DNA of 30,678 nt from an uncultured Eubacteriales bacterium (GTDB lineage: Bacteria > Bacillota > Clostridia > Monoglobales > Monoglobaceae). The position numbers were made by a program, and so were the translations under genes. How positions within the stretch are numbered: position 1 is the first letter of the stretch; each line of letters begins with the position of its first letter. Shown here one piece after another: positions 1 to 8,168 of this stretch. Where the stretch lies: the NCBI GenBank assembly GCA_905201285.1, contig CAJKNM010000012.1, forward strand, positions 1-30,678, in the 5' to 3' direction. The notes under the pieces are model-generated. The model had not been told where the DNA came from. It saw only the letters and a program-made list of their open reading frames with translations, and made no database searches.

Positions 1-1527
1 ATAGATTATGCGAATATGGTGATTTCACTCCGTACAGGACAGGAGCGGGACAGAGAAGAGATCCTGAAAAAATTGGTTGAAATACGTTACGAACGCAACG
101 ATATGGCATTTGAGAGAAATATGTTTCGAGTAAGAGGCGACACACTGGAGATTTTTCCAGCTTACTCGCGTGAAAATGCCGTTAGGATTGAGTTTTTTGG
201 CGACGAAATAGAGCGCATAAGTGAAATAAATGTAGTCACAGGGGCACCTTTGCGTACTCTATCACATGTGGCGATTTATCCGGCATCGCACTATGTCACA
301 ACCCCTGAGAAGCGTGACAGGGCGATAGAGAGTATAAGGGAGGAGCTTGCCGCACGGCTTGAAGAATTAAAAAAGAACAATAAGCTGATTGAGGCACAGA
401 GGCTTGAACAGCGGACGAATTATGATATAGAGATGATGCTCGAAACGGGTTTCTGTAACGGAATCGAGAACTATTCGCGGCACATAAGCGGAAGAGCGCC
501 GGGAAGTCCTCCGTTTACGCTAATGGATTATCTGCCTAAAGATTTCCTGCTTTTTGTGGATGAGTCGCACGTGACGCTTCCGCAGGTCGGTGCGATGTAC
601 GCGGGCGACCGCTCGCGGAAGGAAAGCCTTGTTAAATACGGCTTTCGGCTGCCTTCGGCATTTGACAACCGGCCGCTGACCTTTGATGAGTTCTATGAGA
701 GGATTAATCAGGCGGTCTTTGTCAGCGCAACGCCTGCCGCGTTTGAGCGCGAGCATTCGGCACAGATTGTCGAACAGGTTATAAGGCCTACCGGCCTGCT
801 TGACCCGGCGGTTGAGGTCAGACCTATCGACGGACAGATTGACGATTTATACGGCGAGATTCAAAAGAGAGTCCAAAGGGACGAGAGGGTTCTTGTCACA
901 ACTCTTACCAAGAAGATGGCAGAGCGGCTGACCGAATACTTTGAGGAAATGGATGTCAAGGTGAGGTACCTTCACTCTGATGTCCACACGATAGAGAGAA
1001 TGGAAATCATCAGAGACTTGCGTCTCGGTGTGTTCGACGTGTTGGTCGGGATAAATCTTCTCCGCGAGGGTCTGGACATCCCCGAGGTTTCGCTTGTGGC
1101 GATTCTTGACGCCGATAAGGAGGGATTTTTAAGAAGTGAGACATCACTTATACAGACGATAGGCCGTGCGGCGAGAAACGCAGACGGAAGGGTTATAATG
1201 TATGCCGATAATATTACCGGTTCGATGCAGAGAGCGATTGACGAAACAAACCGCCGCCGAACCATTCAGGCGGAGTATAACGAGAGGAACGGAATCGTTC
1301 CGAAAACGATTAAAAAGAGTGTAAGCGAGGTAATAGAGGCGACAAAAGCGGTGAACGTTCCGCGAAAGGCGGCGACCGCCGAGGAACGCAAGGCGGAGGA
1401 TACCCGCCGCAAGATAGCCGAGCTTACCGTGGATATGCGCAAGGCGGCTGAGCTGCTTCAGTTTGAGCTTGCGGCGCAGATAAGAGATGAAATTCGCAGA
1501 CTTGAAGATGAACAAGGAGATAGCTGA
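1..1527 (+). CDS. uvrB: UvrABC excinuclease subunit B, C-terminal two thirds (5' end outside window)
   Basis: UvrB is the helicase-like damage-verification subunit of nucleotide excision repair; it is loaded by UvrA and recruits UvrC. The reading frame is already open at base 1, and the first visible residues (IDYANMVISLRTG) match the interior of UvrB, so roughly the first 160 residues with the Walker A motif lie upstream. Visible motifs include FVSATP, the helicase motif V/VI region LLREGLDIPEVSLV and TIGRAARN, and the C-terminal UVR domain (KIAELTVDMRKAAELLQFELA) that contacts UvrC. An internal ATG at 16 is not the true start. The stop codon overlaps the uvrA start by one base (TGATG), so the two are translated in tandem from one operon. 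The identification is secure; only the 5' end is missing. Confidence 0.97.
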   Translation: MDYANMVISLRTGQERDREEILKKLVEIRYERNDMAFERNMFRVRGDTLEIFPAYSRENAVRIEFFGDEIERISEINVVTGAPLRTLSHVAIYPASHYVTTPEKRDRAIESIREELAARLEELKKNNKLIEAQRLEQRTNYDIEMMLETGFCNGIENYSRHISGRAPGSPPFTLMDYLPKDFLLFVDESHVTLPQVGAMYAGDRSRKESLVKYGFRLPSAFDNRPLTFDEFYERINQAVFVSATPAAFEREHSAQIVEQVIRPTGLLDPAVEVRPIDGQIDDLYGEIQKRVQRDERVLVTTLTKKMAERLTEYFEEMDVKVRYLHSDVHTIERMEIIRDLRLGVFDVLVGINLLREGLDIPEVSLVAILDADKEGFLRSETSLIQTIGRAARNADGRVIMYADNITGSMQRAIDETNRRRTIQAEYNERNGIVPKTIKKSVSEVIEATKAVNVPRKAATAEERKAEDTRRKIAELTVDMRKAAELLQFELAAQIRDEIRRLEDEQGDS

Positions 1528-4355
1528 TGAATAAAAATATTATTATTAAAGGTGCAAGAGAAAATAACCTTAAAAATATATCACTTGAGATTCCCAGAGA
1601 CAAATTAGTGGTTATAACGGGGCTCAGCGGCTCGGGAAAGTCATCGCTTGCTTTTGAGACAATCTATGCCGAGGGTCAGCGCAGGTATGTTGAATCGCTT
1701 TCGGCATATGCAAGGCAGTTTTTGGGGCAGATGGACAAGCCTGATGTTGACCTGATTGAGGGACTTTCACCCGCGATTTCGATTGACCAGAAGACAACGG
1801 GAAAGAATCCGCGTTCAACCGTCGGAACGGTTACCGAGATTTATGACTATATAAGGCTTTTGTACGCGAATGTGGGAATTCCGCACTGCCCTAAGTGCGG
1901 AAAGGAGATAGCTCCGCAGTCAATTGACCAGATTGTAGACGCCGTTCTTGCCCTTCCGGAAAAGACGAAGATACAGGTTATGGCTCCGGTCGTCCGCGGA
2001 AGAAAGGGCGAGTATATAAAAACCTTTGAAAAGGCGCGGAAGAGCGGATTTGTTCGTGTCCGCGTCGACGGTGAAATGTACGAACTGACGGGCGAGCCGA
2101 TAAAGCTTGATAAACAGAAAAAGCATAGTATTGATATAGTGATAGACAGGCTCGTGATTCGTGACGGAATAAATAAGCGGCTCACCGATTCGGTTGAGAC
2201 TGCACTTAAAATGGCTGACGGTCTTGTCTTGATTGATGTAATAGATGGCGAAGAACATATGTTCAGCCAGAATTATGCCTGTGATGACTGTGGCATAAGC
2301 ATACCCGAGTTCACGCCGAGAATGTTTTCGTTTAACACTCCCTACGGTGCGTGTCCGACCTGTATGGGTCTCGGAACGGTCACATCTGTATCACCGGACC
2401 TTGTGATTCCGGATAAGAGCCTCAGTATAAACGAAGGAGCGATTGTTGCCTCCGGCTGGAACGGAACGGAAAAAAACAGCATATCGCGGATGTATTACGA
2501 GGGGATGGCCGAACGCTATGGGTTTAGCCTTGATACGCCGATTGAAGAACTTCCCGATGAAATAGTAGACATTCTTTTATACGGAACAAAAGGAGAAAAG
2601 CTTAAATTAACCTATGACAGACGATACGCAAAGGGCGTGCAGTATGCCAAGTTTGAAGGGATTATTCCGAATCTGAAACGCAGATATGAGGAAACCACGT
2701 CAGAGTGGGCAAAAGCGGATATAGAAAGCTTTATGGTAAGCGCAAGGTGCCCCGACTGCGGCGGAGCACGTTTAAAACCCGAAACTCTTGCCGTGACTGT
2801 TGACGGGTTGAATATAAACGAGCTGACACAAATGTCCGTTGTGGATGCTCTTGAATTTTTCAAACAGCTTCGCGAAAAGCTTTCGCCGAAGGAAATGATA
2901 ATAGCTAAAAACATTTTAAAGGAGATTATAGGAAGGCTCGGTTTTCTTGAAGATGTCGGCCTTGACTATCTCACTCTGTCGCGGAGTGCGGGAACGCTTT
3001 CGGGCGGCGAGGCACAGCGTATACGCCTTGCTACACAGATTGGTTCAAGCCTTATGGGAGTTATATATATACTTGATGAGCCGAGCATAGGCCTTCATCA
3101 GCGTGACAATGACAGGCTCATCGACACACTTAAAAGGCTCAGAGACCTGGGAAACACCCTTCTTGTAGTTGAGCATGATGAGGATACCATGCTTGCCGCC
3201 GACCATATAATCGACATCGGTCCGGGTGCGGGAATCCACGGTGGTGAGGTTGTGGCCGAGGGAACGGCCGAGGAAATTATGAAGTGTGAGAATTCGATAA
3301 CCGGTATGTATCTCAGCGGAAGAAGAAAGATTCCCGTGCCCGAAAAGCGCAGAGAGGGTAACGGAAGCTTTCTTGAAATCAAGGGAGCGGCCGAGAATAA
3401 CCTTAAAAATATCAACGTTAAAATTCCTCTCGGAACATTTACGTGCATAACGGGCGTTTCGGGAAGCGGAAAAAGCTCGCTTGTCAACGAGATTCTTTAT
3501 AGGGCTCTTGCTAATGAGTTAAACGGAGCGAAAAAGGTACCCGGAAAGTACAAAAAAATTATCGGAAGCGAAAACCTTGATAAGATAATAGATATAGACC
3601 AGTCGCCGATAGGCAGAACACCGCGGAGTAATCCGGCAACCTATACGGGACTTTTCGGCGATATACGAAATCTTTTTGCGATGACCGCTGAGGCAAAGGC
3701 ACGCGGCTACAGCGCCGGAAGGTTCAGCTTTAATGTGAAGGGCGGACGCTGTGAGGCGTGCAGCGGTGACGGAATAATCAAGATAGAGATGCACTTCCTG
3801 CCGGATGTATACGTTCCTTGTGAGGTGTGCGGCGGAAAGCGCTATAACCGCGAAACGCTTGAGGTTCGCTATAAGGGAAAGAATATCTATGATGTGTTGA
3901 ATATGACTGTGGAAGAAGGCTGTGAATTCTTTGCGAATATTCCGAAGATTCAGCGGAAGCTTCAGACCCTATATGATGTGGGACTTGGATATATCAAGAT
4001 TGGTCAGCCGTCAACCACTATGTCGGGCGGTGAGGCACAGCGTGTTAAGCTTGCGACTGAGCTTGCTAAGCGCAGCACGGGAAAGACGATATACGTCCTT
4101 GACGAGCCGACAACAGGACTTCATGCGGCGGACGTGCATAAGCTGACAGAGGTGCTTCAGAAGCTTGTTGACGCGGGGAACACGATAGTTGTAATAGAGC
4201 ATAACCTCGATATGATTAAGACGGCGGATTATATAGTTGACCTCGGCCCCGAGGGCGGCGAGAAGGGCGGCGAGGTTGTCGCCTGCGGAACGCCGGAGAA
4301 GGTTGCACGTTCTAAAAAGTCGTATACGGGAAAGTATCTGAAAAAATATCTGTAA
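1527..4355 (+). CDS. uvrA: UvrABC excinuclease subunit A
   Basis: UvrA is the damage-sensing ABC ATPase dimer that delivers UvrB to lesions. The 942-residue length is normal for the family. Two ABC modules are visible. The first has Walker A GLSGSGKSS near residue 33 and an LSGGEAQR signature followed by ILDEPSIGLHQRD. The second has Walker A GVSGSGKSS and a second SGGEAQR signature followed by VLDEPTTGLHAAD. Cys pairs of zinc modules are present (CPKCGKE, CDDCG with CPTCMG, CEACSGDG with CEVCGGKRY). The start is fixed by AAGGAGA at 1514-1520 and by the one-base overlap with uvrB. A perfect 9-bp hairpin lies just behind the stop codon. Confidence 0.98.
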   Translation: MNKNIIIKGARENNLKNISLEIPRDKLVVITGLSGSGKSSLAFETIYAEGQRRYVESLSAYARQFLGQMDKPDVDLIEGLSPAISIDQKTTGKNPRSTVGTVTEIYDYIRLLYANVGIPHCPKCGKEIAPQSIDQIVDAVLALPEKTKIQVMAPVVRGRKGEYIKTFEKARKSGFVRVRVDGEMYELTGEPIKLDKQKKHSIDIVIDRLVIRDGINKRLTDSVETALKMADGLVLIDVIDGEEHMFSQNYACDDCGISIPEFTPRMFSFNTPYGACPTCMGLGTVTSVSPDLVIPDKSLSINEGAIVASGWNGTEKNSISRMYYEGMAERYGFSLDTPIEELPDEIVDILLYGTKGEKLKLTYDRRYAKGVQYAKFEGIIPNLKRRYEETTSEWAKADIESFMVSARCPDCGGARLKPETLAVTVDGLNINELTQMSVVDALEFFKQLREKLSPKEMIIAKNILKEIIGRLGFLEDVGLDYLTLSRSAGTLSGGEAQRIRLATQIGSSLMGVIYILDEPSIGLHQRDNDRLIDTLKRLRDLGNTLLVVEHDEDTMLAADHIIDIGPGAGIHGGEVVAEGTAEEIMKCENSITGMYLSGRRKIPVPEKRREGNGSFLEIKGAAENNLKNINVKIPLGTFTCITGVSGSGKSSLVNEILYRALANELNGAKKVPGKYKKIIGSENLDKIIDIDQSPIGRTPRSNPATYTGLFGDIRNLFAMTAEAKARGYSAGRFSFNVKGGRCEACSGDGIIKIEMHFLPDVYVPCEVCGGKRYNRETLEVRYKGKNIYDVLNMTVEEGCEFFANIPKIQRKLQTLYDVGLGYIKIGQPSTTMSGGEAQRVKLATELAKRSTGKTIYVLDEPTTGLHAADVHKLTEVLQKLVDAGNTIVVIEHNLDMIKTADYIVDLGPEGGEKGGEVVACGTPEKVARSKKSYTGKYLKKYL

Positions 4356-4362
4356 AATAAAT

Positions 4363-4383
4363 GGCGCTGCTGATAGCAGCGCC
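4363..4383 (+). terminator. Hairpin behind uvrA, probable transcript end
   Basis: GGCGCTGCT and AGCAGCGCC form a perfect 9-bp stem around a 3-base loop, starting 8 bases after the uvrA stop codon. No T run follows it (TCAGACTG comes next), so it is not a standard intrinsic terminator. It may act as a 3' mRNA stabiliser or work together with the structured DNA behind it. Confidence 0.5.
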
Positions 4384-4390
4384 TCAGACT

Positions 4391-4620
4391 GTCGAAAAAG
4401 TTATTTTCAGCAAGATATTGCTTTGAACTGACTGCCCTAAGCCCATAAATCCGCCGCCGCGCCCGTTACGGCAATGTAGCAATATCTTGCCGAAAGCATT
4501 GTGAAAACGCGAAAAATTTCATTTCCTTGCCGCCGCGGTAGGCATGGCGGAATCCGGGGACGGCGTTTTAATAAAAATGAAATTTTTCGTTTATCGGAGT
4601 TTATCGACCCTTTCTGAAAT
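4391..4620. repeat. Gene-free intergenic element with nested perfect inverted repeats
   Basis: No coding region is credible between uvrA and guaB (306 bases). The stretch holds two long inverted repeats. Arms at 4410-4422 and 4478-4490 (GCAAGATATTGC type) match over 13 bp around a 55-base loop. Arms at 4510-4524 and 4575-4589 (CGAAAAATTTCATTT and its complement) match perfectly over 15 bp around a 50-base loop. Both loops are rich in CCGCCGC-like sequence, unlike the AT-rich arms. This layout suggests a dispersed palindromic repeat or small non-autonomous element, or a structured RNA. I cannot tell which without other copies from the genome. Confidence 0.5.
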
Positions 4621-4648
4621 GTCCCCCGCCTCTAAGGTGGCGGGGGAC
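4621..4648 (-). terminator. GC-rich hairpin behind guaB
   Basis: GTCCCCCGCC and GGCGGGGGAC form a perfect 10-bp stem with an 8-base loop, 14 bases past the guaB stop codon. The downstream sequence on the minus strand is ATTTCAG, without a real T tract. It is a likely transcript end for guaB, but a weak match to an intrinsic terminator. Confidence 0.5.
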
Positions 4649-4661
4649 ATCTGCACTAAGA

Positions 4662-6125
4662 TTATAAATTATTGTTTGAATAGTTCGGTGCTTCTTTTGT
4701 GATAAATACATCGTGAGGATGACTTTCTTTAAGACCTGCACCGGTAATCTTAACGAACTTTCCGTTCTTTTTAAGGTCCTCGATAGTCCTTGTTCCGCAA
4801 TATCCCATACCCGAACGCAATCCGCCGAGAAGCTGGAATATTGTTTCCGAAACGGCGCCCTTATAAGGAACACGGCCCTCAACACCCTCGGGAACAAGCT
4901 TCTTGTTCCCCTCCTGGAAGTATCTGTCCTTGCTTCCGTCATTCATCGCGCCGAGAGAACCCATACCGCGGTAAACCTTAAACTGTCTGCCCTGATAGAT
5001 TTCGCTGTCGCCGGGGCTTTCTTCACAGCCGGCCAAAATACTTCCGGCCATAATTACATCCGCGCCGGCCGCAATGGCCTTAACTATGTCACCCGAGAAT
5101 TTGATTCCGCCATCGGCGATAACCGGAATGTTATACTTAGATGCAACCTGAGCAACGTCATAAATAGCGGTAATCTGCGGAACGCCGATACCGGCAACTA
5201 CACGCGTTGTACAGATTGAGCCGGGGCCTATGCCGACTTTAACCGCGTCAGCACCCGCCTTAATCAGATATTCGGCCGCTTCGGCTGTGGCGATGTTACC
5301 CGCAACAACCTGGAGGTCGGGGAAGGCTTCTTTAATCTTTCTGAGGCAGTTGGCTATATTATATGAATGGCCGTGAGCCGAATCGAGGACAACAACGTCA
5401 ACCTTTGCGTTCACAAGCTTTTCGGCACGTTCTAAAACGTCATTGGTTACACCGAGAGCCGCACCGACCAAAAGCCTTCCGTTCTTATCCCTTGCCGAAT
5501 TCGGATACTGAACAGCCTTCTCTATATCCTTGATTGTGATAAGTCCTTTAAGTCCGCCGTTTTTATCAACGATAGGAAGTTTTTCAATCTTGTGTCTGCG
5601 AAGGATTTCCTTTGCCTCATCAAGAGTTGTTCCCTCGGGGGCGGTAATAAGATTTTCGTGGGTCATACAATCCTTAATCTTCTTTGAAAAATCAATTTCA
5701 AACTTTAAGTCACGGTTTGTAAGTATGCCGACAAGCTTATCGTTTTCAGTAATCGGAACGCCCGAAATCTTATACTTAGCCATTAACTCTTCGGCGTCTT
5801 GAAGCGTATGCTCGGGCGACAGGAAGAACGGGTCGACAATAACGCCGTGCTCGCTTCTCTTAACCTTATCAACCTCGCTCGCCTGTTCCTCAATCGACAT
5901 ATTTTTATGGATAATACCTATGCCGCCTTCTCTTGCAATGGCAATAGCCATCGATGACTCGGTGACAGTATCCATAGCCGCTGTCATAATCGGAATATTA
6001 AGCTTTATTTTGTTAGTAAGTCTTGTCGATAAATCTGTCTCTCTCGGATGGAAGTCAGATTCCTGCGGAATCAACAATACATCATCAAACGTCAGGCCTT
6101 CCTTGCCGAACTTATCATTTCTCAT
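4662..6125 (-). CDS. guaB: Inosine-5'-monophosphate dehydrogenase
   Basis: This enzyme oxidises IMP to XMP with NAD+, the committed step of guanine nucleotide synthesis. The 487-residue protein has the expected order: N-terminal barrel segment (GLTFDDVLLIP), two CBS modules at about residues 95-205 (VPITENDKLVGILTNRD; LPIVDKNGGLKGLITIKD), then the catalytic half with GPGSICTTR, whose Cys305 forms the covalent IMP adduct, and the YRGMGSLGAM loop. AAGGAGG lies at 6136-6142. A TTG at 6128 directly precedes the ATG at 6125; I chose the ATG (10-base spacing), but the TTG (7-base spacing) cannot be excluded and would add one Met. The gene has its own promoter and leader and forms a single-gene unit. 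Confidence 0.97.
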   Translation of the reverse strand: MRNDKFGKEGLTFDDVLLIPQESDFHPRETDLSTRLTNKIKLNIPIMTAAMDTVTESSMAIAIAREGGIGIIHKNMSIEEQASEVDKVKRSEHGVIVDPFFLSPEHTLQDAEELMAKYKISGVPITENDKLVGILTNRDLKFEIDFSKKIKDCMTHENLITAPEGTTLDEAKEILRRHKIEKLPIVDKNGGLKGLITIKDIEKAVQYPNSARDKNGRLLVGAALGVTNDVLERAEKLVNAKVDVVVLDSAHGHSYNIANCLRKIKEAFPDLQVVAGNIATAEAAEYLIKAGADAVKVGIGPGSICTTRVVAGIGVPQITAIYDVAQVASKYNIPVIADGGIKFSGDIVKAIAAGADVIMAGSILAGCEESPGDSEIYQGRQFKVYRGMGSLGAMNDGSKDRYFQEGNKKLVPEGVEGRVPYKGAVSETIFQLLGGLRSGMGYCGTRTIEDLKKNGKFVKITGAGLKESHPHDVFITKEAPNYSNNNL

Positions 6126-6149
6126 CAAAACACGTCCTCCTTATTTTAC

Positions 6150-6192
6150 AAAAATAGCCGCTGACTCGGCAGACTCTCGCCTGTCACGCGGC
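6150..6192 (-). promoter_or_regulatory. Terminator-like hairpin in the guaB leader
   Basis: In the guaB leader, GCCGC-TGAC and GTCA-GCGGC (with an inner GGC/GCC pairing and small bulges, 6157-6192) fold into a long stem. On the minus strand it is followed at once by TATTTTT, and then by the ribosome binding site. This looks like an intrinsic terminator placed between promoter and gene, so an attenuator is possible. A small inverted repeat, CAAATC-GT-GATTTG (6191-6204), lies just upstream. No purine riboswitch core is recognisable. Confidence 0.5.
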
Positions 6193-6214
6193 AAATCACG
6201 ATTTGTTTTCAATT

Positions 6215-6243
6215 ATTATAGCACACTATAAAATCATAGTCAA
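6215..6243 (-). promoter_or_regulatory. guaB promoter (sigma-A type)
   Basis: On the minus strand TTGACT (6243-6238) and TATAAT (6220-6215) are separated by exactly 17 bases. Transcription would begin near 6208, giving a leader of about 80 bases. Confidence 0.8.
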
Positions 6244-6285
6244 GCAGAATTTTTAACAAAAAATACTGATTTCAGACACTATTCT

Positions 6286-6765
6286 TTAATTCTGTATGAT
6301 ATGAGCAAAATCGGCGCCGATTAAATCCGCCAGCTCGTTTGGATTCATCTCAATCTGCGCTCCCCTTCTGCCGCCGCTGAATATGATGTTATCAAAATTC
6401 TGTGCCGAATCGTTAATAACTGTCTTAAACTGTTTTTTCATTCCTATCGGACTGCATCCGCCCCTTATATACCCTGTTACCGAATTTATATCCTTAACGT
6501 GAATCATCTCGACCGACTTTTCGCCGACAGCCGCCGCGGCCGCCTTAAGATTAAGCTCCTCTGCGACAGGAACAACAAAAACATAATAGTTTCGGCTCTT
6601 GCCGACGGCGACAAGCGTCTTAAACACGCGCTCTGTCGGCTGATTAAGCTTATTCGCGATGGTCACGCCGTCGGCAAAGCCGTCGCTTTCATACAAATGT
6701 TCTTTATATGATATTTTGTTTCGGTCTAAAATTCGCATTGCGTTGGTTTTTGCTTCCTTTTTCAT
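6286..6765 (-). CDS. ybaK: YbaK/EbsC-family Cys-tRNA(Pro) deacylase
   Basis: Members of this family hydrolyse Cys-tRNA(Pro) formed in error by prolyl-tRNA synthetase, acting in trans as a cytoplasmic proofreading factor. The 159-residue length is typical. Visible family features are the N-terminal LDRNKISYKEHLYE, RVFKTLVAVG with the conserved Lys, the core EELNLKAAAAAVGEKSVEMI, and the glycine loop GYIRGGCSPIGMKK. The last motif is characteristic of YbaK rather than of the ProX/INS domain. The GGAAG element and a good promoter (6801-6829) lie directly upstream. The gene stands alone between guaB and the divergent HAD gene. Substrate specificity (Cys-tRNA(Pro) versus Cys-tRNA(Cys)) is inferred from the family. 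Confidence 0.92.
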   Translation of the reverse strand: MKKEAKTNAMRILDRNKISYKEHLYESDGFADGVTIANKLNQPTERVFKTLVAVGKSRNYYVFVVPVAEELNLKAAAAAVGEKSVEMIHVKDINSVTGYIRGGCSPIGMKKQFKTVINDSAQNFDNIIFSGGRRGAQIEMNPNELADLIGADFAHIIQN

Positions 6766-6800
6766 TCAATGTCACTTCCTGTTATCAATAAGCTATTATC

Positions 6801-6829
6801 ATCTTAACATCCGAATTGAATTTTGTCAA
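6801..6829 (-). promoter_or_regulatory. ybaK promoter (sigma-A type)
   Basis: On the minus strand TTGACA (6829-6824) and TAAGAT (6806-6801) are spaced by 17 bases, about 35 bases ahead of the start codon. Confidence 0.7.
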
Positions 6830-6861
6830 TAAAATTATCTTATATTTGTCCATTTTCAGTA

Positions 6862-6890
6862 TTTACATACACGCCGAGTAAGTATATAAT
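6862..6890 (+). promoter_or_regulatory. HAD phosphatase promoter (sigma-A type)
   Basis: TTTACA (6862-6867) and TATAAT (6885-6890) are 17 bases apart, 45 bases ahead of the ATG at 6936. This promoter and the ybaK promoter are divergent and back to back. Confidence 0.75.
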
Positions 6891-6935
6891 AGTCTTGACT
6901 GAAGCAAACTCTTTATACAGGACGGAGACGGAATT

Positions 6936-7688
6936 ATGGAAAATTATAACGGATATTTAATCTGCAGTGACCTCGACGAGACGCTCACCCACCGCGGCAG
7001 GCTGATTGAAAAGAACACGGCTTCAATTAAAAAATATACTGAAAACGGCGGACTCTTTACGCTGTCGACCGGAAGAACGCCGGCATACCTCTTTGAGACC
7101 TATGGCAGGGAAAATCTCTGTATTAACACATATCTCATCTGTCTTAACGGAACGGTCATCTGTGACCCCGACAGCAAGGACATAATATGGGAGCGTTCAT
7201 ACCCCAAAGAGGCTCTCGCCGAGCTTGAACCGATTTCGGCCGATTTCGGCGGCGTGCTTAATATGAACTATTACTGTTTTGAAAGCTCATACGCGCATTA
7301 TTCCGAAATTCCGAACGGAAGTAATATCAATAAGACGGTTATAGCCTTTGATACACCCGAAAACTGTCATCGGCTGAGACAAAGGCTTGAAACCGAATAC
7401 CGCGGCATATTCAGCTTTAACAAAAGCTGGGATACCGGGCTTGAAATTCTTCCGTCCGATGCCGGGAAGGGGGCTTGCATCCGCGAGATGAAGTCCCTTC
7501 TCGGTGACAAAGCCAAAACCGTTATTGCCGTCGGCGACAACGAAAACGACCTCACTATGATACGCGAAGCCGACATCGGCTATGCGGTCGGGAATGCAAT
7601 CCCCGAGCTCAAATCCGCCGCCGACAGAATCACCGTTTCCTGCCCCGACGGAGCAATCTCGCATATCATAGAAGATATTTCCGTATAG
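6936..7688 (+). CDS. Cof-type HAD-superfamily phosphatase
   Basis: HAD hydrolases of the Cof (IIB) subfamily dephosphorylate sugar phosphates, nucleotides or cofactors in the cytoplasm. The 250-residue protein shows all four HAD motifs: SDLDETLT near the N terminus (nucleophile Asp12 and acid Asp14), the LSTGRT motif II around residue 44, the Lys of DAGKGACI, and VGDNENDLTMI (Mg-binding acids) near the C terminus. The cap between motifs II and III matches the C2B type. It begins behind GGACGGAGACGG with its own promoter. The substrate cannot be told from the sequence. A degenerate 20-bp tandem repeat begins at its stop codon. Confidence 0.9.
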   Translation: MENYNGYLICSDLDETLTHRGRLIEKNTASIKKYTENGGLFTLSTGRTPAYLFETYGRENLCINTYLICLNGTVICDPDSKDIIWERSYPKEALAELEPISADFGGVLNMNYYCFESSYAHYSEIPNGSNINKTVIAFDTPENCHRLRQRLETEYRGIFSFNKSWDTGLEILPSDAGKGACIREMKSLLGDKAKTVIAVGDNENDLTMIREADIGYAVGNAIPELKSAADRITVSCPDGAISHIIEDISV

Positions 7689-7737
7689 ATGATATTTTCG
7701 GTATATAGGAAATATTTTGGTATAACAGAAAATATTT
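7674..7737 (+). repeat. Degenerate AT-rich tandem repeat, about 20-bp period
   Basis: The core ATATTT(T) recurs at 7675, 7692, 7712 and 7732 (steps of 17, 20 and 20 bases), each of the first three followed by a GGTATA-like block. It runs from the last codons of the HAD gene to the inverted repeat ahead of the TauE/SafE gene. It could be a regulator-binding array or simple slippage-derived DNA. Confidence 0.45.
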
Positions 7738-7739
7738 AT

Positions 7740-7798
7740 GCGCATACTGATAACTGATGCCGGAAGCTTCCGGCAAAGCGGAGGTTATCAGTATGCGC
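7740..7798 (+). promoter_or_regulatory. Long inverted repeat enclosing the RBS and start codon of the first TauE/SafE gene
   Basis: GCGCATACTGATAAC (7740-7754) and GTTATCAGTATGCGC (7784-7798) are perfect 15-bp complements. Between them lies a second, perfect 16-bp palindrome, GCCGGAAG-CTTCCGGC (7759-7774). The right arm contains the ATG at 7793, and the GGAGG at 7780-7784 sits at its edge. In RNA the long stem would hide the translation start; in DNA it could be an operator. Confidence 0.7.
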
Positions 7799-8155
7799 TT
7801 TTTCAAAAAATACTATCGCCACATCTCAATAGGTCTTGTCAGCGGAATTTTAAACGGACTTTTCGGTTCGGGCGGCGGATGTATCGTTGTTCCCGCAATG
7901 GAAAAATTCCTAAAGATGGATGAAAAAAAGTCTCACGCCACAGCGATAGCCGTAATTCTCGTGATGTCGGCCGTCAGCTCATTTTTCTATATCCGCGGCG
8001 GATACTTTGATTATAAAATATGGATTCCCGTTACCCTCGGCGGAATAGCCGGTGGTGCGGCCGGAGCCGCAATCCTTTCAAAGATTTCGGTGCGGTGGCT
8101 TAAAATAGTTTTCGGAACGGTCATAGGCATCACCGCATTTAAAATGATTTTTTGA
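7793..8155 (+). CDS. TauE/SafE family permease, N-terminal half-protein
   Basis: TauE/SafE proteins are membrane permeases for sulfite, sulfonates and other small anions, normally about 250 residues with two similar halves. This gene encodes only one half (120 residues). It has the family motif GLFGSGGGCIVVP near residue 24 and about three to four hydrophobic segments (ATAIAVILVMSAVSSFFY; WIPVTLGGIAGGAAGAAIL; IVFGTVIGITAFKMIF). I chose the ATG at 7793 because GGAGG sits 8 bases upstream; an upstream in-frame ATG at 7757 has no ribosome binding site and would lie inside the inverted repeat. The second half follows 13 bases downstream, so the two products probably assemble into one transporter. 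The transported substrate is unknown. Confidence 0.82.
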   Translation: MRFFKKYYRHISIGLVSGILNGLFGSGGGCIVVPAMEKFLKMDEKKSHATAIAVILVMSAVSSFFYIRGGYFDYKIWIPVTLGGIAGGAAGAAILSKISVRWLKIVFGTVIGITAFKMIF

Positions 8156-8168
8156 CGGAGGACTTCAA

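Noticed and set aside
4390..4396. Spo0A box (TGTCGAA) behind uvrA
   Set aside because: It is at a 3' end with no promoter nearby, and a 7-base motif is expected a few times by chance in 30 kb on both strands.
4713..5219. Plus-strand open frame of 168 codons within guaB
   Set aside because: It is an antisense shadow of a highly conserved gene without its own start signals.
6129..6208. Purine or PRPP/ppGpp riboswitch in the guaB leader
   Set aside because: The leader is only about 80 bases and lacks the conserved core motifs of these classes that I know; only the terminator-like hairpin is supported.
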